A DNA stretch of 37,012 bases from Candidatus Poseidoniaceae archaeon (lineage in GTDB: Archaea; Thermoplasmatota; Poseidoniia; Poseidoniales; Poseidoniaceae), in the NCBI GenBank assembly GCA_028821785.1, contig JAPKFC010000011.1, forward strand, positions 1 through 37,012, in the 5' to 3' direction. Below the pieces are notes generated by a model that saw only the letters and a program-made list of their open reading frames with translations, was not told the DNA's origin and ran no database searches. Made by a program: the position numbers and the translations under genes. This document shows positions 31,219 through 37,012 of this stretch, piece by piece. Positions within the stretch are counted from its first letter, which is position 1; every line of letters starts with the position of its first letter.

Positions 31219-31536
31219 TCACCAAAGATAATTTTCTATTGAATCGCTTTTTGCGTGAAAAACCTTAGAAATTCCTCTTATCTCTTTCTTTTCATCAATC
31301 AATAGTAAATGGATAGCTCTATTGTGAATACCTGATAGATATTCACTTCCTCTATGGTCTAGGCCAATCAAAAAACCATCAAGTTCTGCGAACATCCATA
31401 CCGCTGTTGCATTCGGTAAATCTTCAGCATTAAGTAAAATCCAGCGGTATTGACGTAGAGATTGACGAAGTTGGTCAGGTGGAATATCTTTGAATTCACT
31501 AAACCAGGCAAATTTAATAGAGTCCTTTTCACCCAT
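31219..31536 (-). CDS. Conserved-looking small protein of unknown function
   Basis: From the ATG at 31536 the protein has 105 residues (MGEKDSIKFAWFSEFKDIPP). The ORF track starts 15 codons earlier, inside the pelota gene. The shorter start lies 16 nt after the pelota stop, with a weak AAGGCGAT SD. The protein is soluble, mixed alpha/beta, rich in aromatic residues, with no signal, membrane helix or recognised motif. It is the last gene of the minus-strand cluster after pelota and ends just past the convergent tRNA-Val. I do not recognise the family. An adaptor role in translation quality control would be guessed only from its position. Confidence 0.6.
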   Translation of the reverse strand: MGEKDSIKFAWFSEFKDIPPDQLRQSLRQYRWILLNAEDLPNATAVWMFAELDGFLIGLDHRGSEYLSGIHNRAIHLLLIDEKKEIRGISKVFHAKSDSIENYLW

Positions 31537-31552
31537 CAAATCGCCTTCATTT

Positions 31553-32617
31553 TCATAATTTGTAGCGTAATAGAGCAACAACTCCGCCCATGCCTAGCAA
31601 TTGTAGTCCGGAATCATGGTCGGTTGAACATTGAATAAGTTCTGCTGAGATATCCGAAAGACCTCTACACCAGACTGGCCATGTTTTGCCAGCGATGGTA
31701 TCTTCTTCGCTTCTGAGTAAATCGGCTGTGATGAGTAAGGTTTCTATCGCCCCTTCAGTTAGTGCTCTGTCCAACTGCTCTTTGCCATAGGCTACAGTAC
31801 CTGTTGTGGACAATCTTGTCCATGCTTCTTCAAGTAGCATTATTTCCTTTGAGATTGCATGTTCTCCGAGTAAATCCTCAGCCAAACCTTCGCTTAACAC
31901 TTCATTGGCTGCTGAGCGCCCTCCCATTGAAGTGGCAACTAGTTTGATGAATCTGCTATGGCCGTTATCTCTTAGTTCTGACAATAATACATCCTTTGCA
32001 TGACCTGGCCCGCACAGTATCAGTGGGATATCATCATTTAGTTGAGCCGAAATTGCCGAAATAACGCTTTTTCTAAAGGATGAAGCCACTGACGAAGTCG
32101 TCTTCAAATTACCGCGTTTCCCTCCTCCTCGCATAGTCCACATTGCGCTTTCTCTCAGCCCTCTACCGGTAATAAAATAGAGAATCATCTCGTCATTCTC
32201 AACGACAAGAAGAGCAATCTGAGCCGCTTTACTGGCTTTTTCACTCTGTTTTAGCAATTCAACATCAGTTACATCAAATGGGGTCAGAGATGTGATCTCA
32301 ATCTCATCCATTATCTCAACAATATGAGTGTGGTGTAAACCAATATCAATCTTAGACTCTTCAATAATTCCATGGATTCTTAATGTGTCTGAAAATGTTT
32401 GATATTCCGAAGTTTCAATTCTCAATTTTATCCACATTTTTTTCCTTTCAGCAGACTTTGCTCGTCCACCAGTTTCTCCCACAGTAGTTTGGTCTCTCCT
32501 CTCACCAAGCATTGCTATCGAAGTACCTTTGCGGGCTAATCTTGAAATTGACCACAAGTCGTCTTGAGATTCAATTCGAATTCTCCATAACATCTGCTGA
32601 CGTTTGAGAATTTTCAT
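31553..32617 (-). CDS. pelA: mRNA surveillance protein pelota (aDom34)
   Basis: The 354-residue protein starts MKILKRQ like other pelotas. It has the Sm-like N-terminal domain with the DDLW...RLARKG signature (about 15-30) and a central domain beginning IALLVVENDEMILYF. The C-terminal L7Ae-like domain contains GTVAYGKEQLDRALTEGAIETLLITADLLR. There is no GGQ motif, as expected for pelota versus aRF1. It recognises stalled ribosomes and, with aABCE1, splits them. The GTG at 32626 in the ORF track overlaps the fhs stop. The ATG at 32617, 5 nt after AGGTGA, is the better start. Confidence 0.92.
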   Translation of the reverse strand: MKILKRQQMLWRIRIESQDDLWSISRLARKGTSIAMLGERRDQTTVGETGGRAKSAERKKMWIKLRIETSEYQTFSDTLRIHGIIEESKIDIGLHHTHIVEIMDEIEITSLTPFDVTDVELLKQSEKASKAAQIALLVVENDEMILYFITGRGLRESAMWTMRGGGKRGNLKTTSSVASSFRKSVISAISAQLNDDIPLILCGPGHAKDVLLSELRDNGHSRFIKLVATSMGGRSAANEVLSEGLAEDLLGEHAISKEIMLLEEAWTRLSTTGTVAYGKEQLDRALTEGAIETLLITADLLRSEEDTIAGKTWPVWCRGLSDISAELIQCSTDHDSGLQLLGMGGVVALLRYKL

Positions 32618-32622
32618 TTTAT

Positions 32623-32628
32623 TCACCT
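32623..32628 (-). promoter_or_regulatory. Shine-Dalgarno AGGTGA that fixes the pelota start
   Basis: On the minus strand AGGTGA lies 5 nt before the ATG at 32617. Its TGA is the stop codon of the upstream fhs gene, so fhs termination and pelota initiation are physically coupled. Confidence 0.75.
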
Positions 32629-34338
32629 AAATACGCCGATTAAGTTGCCATTCTCATCCATGTCCATGTCGAGGGCAGCAGGGCGCTCAGGTAATCCCGG
32701 CATCGTCATCATATTTCCACAAATCGCAACGACAAAACCAGCTCCAGCATTCAAACGAAATTCTTTGATCGGTATAGTAAATCCAGAAGGTGAGCCGAGT
32801 AAGTTTGGATCATGAGAGAACGAGTACTGAGTTTTCGCCATACAGACTGGCAGTGTGCCATATCCCCATTTTTCAATTTGGGCTAATTGTTTTGCAGCCG
32901 ACATTTCAATTCTTACTCTATCCGCCTTGTAGATTCTAGTTGCTATCGAATCTATCTTTTCTCTAATAGTCGCATCTGGCATGAATAATGGAGTGAACGG
33001 CCTTCCAGCAGCAACATGGTCCTGAACTGCTGAGACGACAGCTTTTGCTAATTGTTCTCCTCCTGCTCCACCCTTTGCATGAACTTCACAGATTGTTACT
33101 TCAGTTGCTCCACTTGCCCTAGCAGCATCACCCAATGCGGCAAGTTCCGCATCAGTATCTGTTGTAAAGCGATTGATTGAAACAATAACTGGCATACCAA
33201 AGCCAGCCATATTTCTAATATGTCTATCGAGATTGCCAGTTGCCCCAATTATTACAGCCTCAACATCCTCAGTAGCCAATTCTTCAGGTGTAGGGCGATA
33301 TCCACCTCTATCTCCAAAGGCGCCACCATGTAATTTCATAGAGCGCACTGTTACATTCATAACCACACAATCTGGTGATTTTCCAGAATTGGCTGCTTTG
33401 ATATGCATGAACTTCTCAGCACCCATATCGGAACCAAATCCAGCTTCAGTGACAACAATATCAGCCGCACCTAGTGCGATTCTATCTGCGATAATGCTAG
33501 AATTGCCATGGGCAATATTTGCGAAAGGGCCGCCATGGATAAATGCAGGATTTCCTTCTAGTGTTTGTACGAGATTTGGTAAAAATGCATTTCTCAATAA
33601 TAATGCCATTGCACCTGCTGCACCAATCTCTTCTGCTTTGATAGGATGGCCTTCTACGGAAGGCCCGATAACAATCTCGCCAAGTCTCCTACGAAGGTCT
33701 GCATAGTCACTTGCTAAGACCAATATCGCCATTACTTCACTAGCAGCGGTAATATCAAATCGGTCTTGTCTAACATTTCCATTTGCCGCAGTACCCAATC
33801 CAATTACAATTTGGCGTAATGACCTATCATTCATATCGATAACTCTCGGCCAACTAATTCTTTCAGTATCAATCTTGCACTTGTTGCCAAATTTCAAATG
33901 GTTGTCAATTAAAGCACTCAACAAATTGTGAGTTGAGGTAATTGCGTGCATATCGCCAGAGAAATGGAGATTGATATCTTCCATTGGTAATACTTGAGAA
34001 TGTCCACCTCCAGCAGCCCCTCCTTTGATACCAAAGACAGGACCCATTGAGGGTTCACGGATTACGCAAGTAGCCATTGAGCCAATTGCACAAAGCGCCT
34101 GTGTCAGTCCAATCGTGGTTACTGTTTTCCCTTCACCAAAAGGAGTTGGGTTAACTGATGTGACTAATACTAGGCTTCCTTGAGGGCGATCGAATCTTTC
34201 ACTAATCGCCTCCCAGGTGATCTTTGCCATCCCATTACCAACAGAAGTTAACTCGTGAGAAGAGATGCCCAATTTCCAAGCAATTGCTTCAATTGGTTCT
34301 AGAGTCGCGGCTCTTGCAATATCTAAGTCACTAGCCAT
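32623..34338 (-). CDS. fhs: Formate-tetrahydrofolate ligase
   Basis: The protein has 571 residues from the ATG at 34338 (MASDLDIARA), matching the usual N-terminus and the normal family length of about 555-580. Visible motifs are the ATP loop PTPFGEGKTVTTIGL (about 64-78), EPSMGPVFGIKGGAAGGG and the following MEDINLHFSGDMHAI. A C-terminal FVVAICGNMMTMPGLP is typical. It makes 10-formyl-THF from formate, THF and ATP in the cytoplasm, feeding purine and one-carbon metabolism. The enzyme is common in bacteria and patchy in archaea, so ancient acquisition is likely. The ORF-track GTG at 34362 follows AAAGG very closely and is a less likely start. Confidence 0.94.
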   Translation of the reverse strand: MASDLDIARAATLEPIEAIAWKLGISSHELTSVGNGMAKITWEAISERFDRPQGSLVLVTSVNPTPFGEGKTVTTIGLTQALCAIGSMATCVIREPSMGPVFGIKGGAAGGGHSQVLPMEDINLHFSGDMHAITSTHNLLSALIDNHLKFGNKCKIDTERISWPRVIDMNDRSLRQIVIGLGTAANGNVRQDRFDITAASEVMAILVLASDYADLRRRLGEIVIGPSVEGHPIKAEEIGAAGAMALLLRNAFLPNLVQTLEGNPAFIHGGPFANIAHGNSSIIADRIALGAADIVVTEAGFGSDMGAEKFMHIKAANSGKSPDCVVMNVTVRSMKLHGGAFGDRGGYRPTPEELATEDVEAVIIGATGNLDRHIRNMAGFGMPVIVSINRFTTDTDAELAALGDAARASGATEVTICEVHAKGGAGGEQLAKAVVSAVQDHVAAGRPFTPLFMPDATIREKIDSIATRIYKADRVRIEMSAAKQLAQIEKWGYGTLPVCMAKTQYSFSHDPNLLGSPSGFTIPIKEFRLNAGAGFVVAICGNMMTMPGLPERPAALDMDMDENGNLIGVFR

Positions 34339-34428
34339 ATTGTTGCATGCGCGCACAACCACCTTTCAATCTCTCGCTTAGATTAGTGGTTGAAACAGCC
34401 TTTTGTTGAGTGCTTGAAAGTACTCAAA

Positions 34429-35829
34429 TCACTCTTCTTTGATGTTTCCGAGGTAATCTGGAAGGTCAACACCAGCCATTGCCGCGATATCGTGGACAGG
34501 CGGTAGTGACTTGATTAGAGAAGATACGAAGTTGGCAGTTGAACCGCCACCATCTCCACCATTGCCTGAATCCCAAACAGTAATCTTATCAATCTTCAAG
34601 TTAGAGATTGCTTCAGTTTGTCGTGCAACCAATGCTTCAATCTTTTCAACCATCAACAGTGTAGCAGCAGCCTTTGCATCGCCACCTGCGCTTTTTACAA
34701 GTTGTGCGTAACCAGCAGCCTTTGCTTCCAGAACTGCTTGTTGTCCAGCAGCCTCTGCATTATATTTTGCAAGAGTAGCATCCGCTTGACCTTGTGCGAT
34801 TAGGCGCTCTCTATTTGCTTCAGCAGTAGCAGCGATCTCGATTTGCTCCTTAGCAATCTCTTCACGAGCGATTTCTTCAGCACGAAGTCTTTCTCCTTCC
34901 ATCTCATATTGAGCCTTCTGAATATTGACCTGAGCCATACGCTTTGCAACTTCTGAACGTTGAAGTGCTTCAGCTTCCTTTACTGCAAGGTCTGCATTGT
35001 AGTGAGCGATAGATGCTGCTGCAATGTTTTCACCTTCAACAGCAAGTGCTTCTTGATTGTTGATGAATATACGCTTGTCGGCTTCCGCAGCCTTGACACC
35101 TTTTTCGGATTCGTTTAGGTTATTTGCAACTTCAACAGTACGGGTTTTGTTAGCAATTGCTTCACCAGTCTCACCATCACGGCGAGCGTTTGCACGGTCA
35201 ACATCTGCAGCTGCGATTGCGATAGCAGCAGCCTTTGCACCAATGGACTTGATATAATCAGCCTCATCAGTAATATCTACAATGTTAACGTTGATTAGAT
35301 ACAATCCAATCTTGTGTAGTTCAGAGTCTACATTGGTTGAAACATCTCGTAGGAAAGCCTCTCTGTCATTATTAATTTGTTCAATCTCTAGAGATGCAAC
35401 AGTAAGACGAAGTTGACCAAAGATAATCTCTTTTGCCATGTCCTCAATTTCTGCTTGGTTCAATCCGAGTAGACGTTCTGCCGCATTGGACATAATCGAA
35501 GGCTCAGTGGAAATACCGATAGTAAATGATGAAGGAACGTTGATACGAATGTTTTGCAATGAAAGAGCATGTTCAAGATTAATGCTAATTGTCATTGGTT
35601 TTAGATCTAAATATGCATAGTGTTGGATTAGAGGCCAAACTACTCTTCCACCACCGTGGTAACAGGCGGCAGCCCCTCCGGTTTTGACATTTCCATATAC
35701 GACCAAAATTTTGTCCGATGGTGCTAATTTATATCTTGAGGTTGCGACGTAAACCGTCCCTAATATAACTGCAACGAATAATCCAATGCCTAAAATAAAT
35801 AATGTGCCAGCAACTGCCATAGTAATCAT
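34429..35829 (-). CDS. Flotillin-family (SPFH/Band 7) membrane scaffold protein
   Basis: The 466-residue protein has an N-terminal membrane helix (about 5-30), then an SPFH domain (YKLAPSDKILVVYG, LEHALSLQNIRINVPSSFTI). A long Ala/Glu-rich coiled-coil flotillin region (about 210-390) follows, with repeated EA heptads such as AAEADKRI and AEAAGQQAVLEAKAAG. The end LPPVHDIAAMAGVDLP is typical of bacterial FloT/YuaG. Flotillins oligomerise on the cytoplasmic face and organise membrane domains. It follows an NfeD-like gene by 44 nt, the classic partnership. Start ATG 35829 or Met4 (35820) cannot be separated. Confidence 0.9.
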   Translation of the reverse strand: MITMAVAGTLFILGIGLFVAVILGTVYVATSRYKLAPSDKILVVYGNVKTGGAAACYHGGGRVVWPLIQHYAYLDLKPMTISINLEHALSLQNIRINVPSSFTIGISTEPSIMSNAAERLLGLNQAEIEDMAKEIIFGQLRLTVASLEIEQINNDREAFLRDVSTNVDSELHKIGLYLINVNIVDITDEADYIKSIGAKAAAIAIAAADVDRANARRDGETGEAIANKTRTVEVANNLNESEKGVKAAEADKRIFINNQEALAVEGENIAAASIAHYNADLAVKEAEALQRSEVAKRMAQVNIQKAQYEMEGERLRAEEIAREEIAKEQIEIAATAEANRERLIAQGQADATLAKYNAEAAGQQAVLEAKAAGYAQLVKSAGGDAKAAATLLMVEKIEALVARQTEAISNLKIDKITVWDSGNGGDGGGSTANFVSSLIKSLPPVHDIAAMAGVDLPDYLGNIKEE

Positions 35830-35873
35830 ACAGCCATACGAGCACTCCTTTATGAGTGTTGACCCGTTTGAGG

Positions 35874-36509
35874 CTATTCTTCAGTTGTAGGTGTCTTTTG
35901 GTCGGTCACCGAAATCGATTTTACAATTACAGTTTCACCGATATGGTCAACCACTTGAATAAACCTACCAGTTTCAATCTTTTCTGTTTCATCGTTGCTC
36001 ACCGCGGAAACTGTCCTGAGGGCTCCAGTAAATTCAACTTGAACTTGGCCTGATTCTCCAGGGGAGATCGTTTGGTAGACTTTTCCTTTTGCACCGATTG
36101 ATTGATGGTATTTTACAGTACCATCGGTTTCCAAACTTTTCATCATCTGGAATACTTTGCCGATTACCCACATAGAGGCAACACCGGCAACAGTACCAGC
36201 TAGAATTGCATATAGTACATTGTCATTTGATTGCGACACACCTAATCCAAATATTCCAAACATCATCATGAAACTTAGGAGACCTTGTATGGTTAGCATA
36301 TGGAAAATCCCTTCAGCGCCAATATCCAAGTCAACATCTAGCCCGATTATATCCATTGCCCCGTCTGCAACGCCGCCGAGTAGAACTAATAGAAAATAAA
36401 TTATGAATAAAACCGTGCCCACTATTGCGGAACCGGCAAACAATAAGTCAACGCCTGTAATTGCTCCCAAGCCTAAAAAATCTAAAATCGAAGAAAAGAG
36501 TCCACTCAT
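35874..36509 (-). CDS. NfeD-like membrane protein, flotillin partner
   Basis: The 211-residue protein has about three membrane helices (VLFIIYFLLVLLGG; MLTIQGLLSFMMMFGIFGLG; VLYAILAGTVAGVASMWVIG). A soluble C-terminal beta-barrel (about 135-200: IGAKGKVYQTISPGESGQVQVEF ... GRFIQVVDHIGETVIVKSI) has the NfeD/OB-fold pattern. There is no ClpP-like protease domain, so it is the short NfeD type that sits beside flotillin genes. It probably docks the flotillin scaffold in the membrane. The spacing of 26 nt from the preceding gene and 44 nt to flotillin argues for one operon. GGGG 7 nt before the ATG is a weak SD. Confidence 0.82.
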   Translation of the reverse strand: MSGLFSSILDFLGLGAITGVDLLFAGSAIVGTVLFIIYFLLVLLGGVADGAMDIIGLDVDLDIGAEGIFHMLTIQGLLSFMMMFGIFGLGVSQSNDNVLYAILAGTVAGVASMWVIGKVFQMMKSLETDGTVKYHQSIGAKGKVYQTISPGESGQVQVEFTGALRTVSAVSNDETEKIETGRFIQVVDHIGETVIVKSISVTDQKTPTTEE

Positions 36510-36535
36510 ATATCTGCCCCAGTTGTTGTGATTGG

Positions 36536-36790
36536 TTACTCCGCATCAATGTTGCGCTGTTTTTTAATTGGCCTGATGTACAAAATATAGTAATGGATGT
36601 AAACCACAGGTCCCAAACTCGCTCCAACTAAAGCACCGATTCCCCATCCGGGTAGTTCTAATCCATAACCAATAGTGCCAATAATAAATAATGTAAGTAG
36701 CATCGACGCTTTTTCTAAAATCATTAAAATTGGATTAGAGCCGTTGTTGACTTTTTCCTTCATCATGAAGACATCGAGTAATCCAGACAT
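36536..36790 (-). CDS. Small two-helix membrane protein of unknown function
   Basis: From the ATG at 36790 the protein has 84 residues (MSGLLDVFMMKEKVN). Two hydrophobic segments, MLLTLFIIGTIGYGLEL and GALVGASLGPVVYIHYYIL, are followed by a basic tail RPIKKQRN. The ORF-track start at 36805 is a TTG overlapping the upstream stop. GAGG, part of that TGAGG, lies 9 nt before the ATG. The location directly before the NfeD-like and flotillin genes suggests an accessory of that membrane complex, but no family is recognised. Confidence 0.72.
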   Translation of the reverse strand: MSGLLDVFMMKEKVNNGSNPILMILEKASMLLTLFIIGTIGYGLELPGWGIGALVGASLGPVVYIHYYILYIRPIKKQRNIDAE

Positions 36791-36801
36791 CGTATTTTGC
36801 C

Positions 36802-37012
36802 TCAAAGTATCAAATCAGACCAAGTTATTTCGCTGAGAATAACAACGGTGAGGTATATTATTGCGATCCATCCAACAGCGTTTCTTCCCGGCTCCATATT
36901 TCCATCAATCTCAGAAATCGTCCCATCATCATTCCGTACGAATTGTGTACGTTCAGAAGTATTGTAATTTCCATCAAATGAAAATTCCTTGATATTTTTA
37001 TTTGATTGATAA
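36802..37012 (-). CDS. C-terminal part of a membrane-anchored protein (partial)
   Basis: A minus-strand frame is open from the window edge to TGA at 36802-36804. Its last residues read NMEPGRNAVGWIAIIYLTVV followed by ILSEITWSDLIL. About 69 residues are visible: a hydrophilic stretch (SERTQFVRNDDGTISEIDGN) and one C-terminal hydrophobic helix. It is not in the ORF track because it lacks a start in the window. The stop supplies part of the next gene's SD, so the genes are probably co-transcribed. The C-terminal helix after an exposed charged region suggests a tail-anchored accessory of the flotillin cluster. I do not recognise it. Confidence 0.6.
   Translation of the reverse strand, partial: YQSNKNIKEFSFDGNYNTSERTQFVRNDDGTISEIDGNMEPGRNAVGWIAIIYLTVVILSEITWSDLIL

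Noticed and set aside
33173-33706. 177-codon plus-strand ORF opposite formate-THF ligase
   Set aside because: The sense strand is a full, motif-complete fhs; the antisense has only shadow composition.

Overview
The window reads as a chromosomal segment of a planktonic euryarchaeon with roughly 40% GC by eye. The archaeal signature genes are the PolD small subunit (DP1), aPelota, the rRNA endonuclease Nob1, TATA-box promoters with GGTGA/GGAGG ribosome-binding sites, and tRNAs without an encoded CCA. The mixture with bacterial-type genes (formate-tetrahydrofolate ligase, membrane pyrophosphatase, flotillin/NfeD) and very large Tyr/Asp/Thr-rich surface proteins fits Marine Group II (Poseidoniales) or a close relative. 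That placement is inference; no rRNA gene is present to test it.

Layout. 1-5 kb: 3' end of a proton-pumping pyrophosphatase (hppA), a lipoprotein, an alpha/beta hydrolase, glutaredoxin, FMN reductase, tRNA-Glu(UUC), a DedA/YqaA-like membrane protein, Nob1, a TatA-like protein and a MoaD-like sulfur carrier. 4.8-10.2 kb: a two-gene MacB/LolCDE-type ABC exporter whose permease has 1559 residues. 10.4-13.6 kb: a secreted 1039-residue surface protein with a C-terminal anchor. 14.1-27.7 kb: one 4519-codon ORF for a giant modular surface protein. 27.9-31.2 kb: a HAD phosphatase, PolD small subunit, PncC/CinA-like amidase and tRNA-Val(UAC). 31.2-37 kb, minus strand: a probable long operon of two small membrane proteins, an NfeD-like protein, flotillin, formate-tetrahydrofolate ligase, pelota and a small unknown protein.

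The most striking feature is the 3' end of the giant ORF. After about 4300 residues of extracellular modules (Ig-like, parallel beta-helix, jelly-roll, cadherin-like) comes a membrane anchor and an acidic cytoplasmic linker. The frame then runs directly into a complete archaeal type IV pilin, with class III signal DDERA/VSPVIATILMVAITVV and a pilin head. The topology would put the prepilin-peptidase site on the cytoplasmic side, so the product may be an adhesin-pilin polyprotein. Alternatively, or in addition, an internal ATG with a purine-rich leader could yield free pilin.

Both large surface-protein genes have strong TATA boxes and clear Shine-Dalgarno (SD) sites. Both are followed by clustered hairpins with C(UGCG)G tetraloops. 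Both also carry a similar V-P-[G/S]-F + membrane helix + Arg-Arg + acidic tail, suggesting common expression and anchoring.
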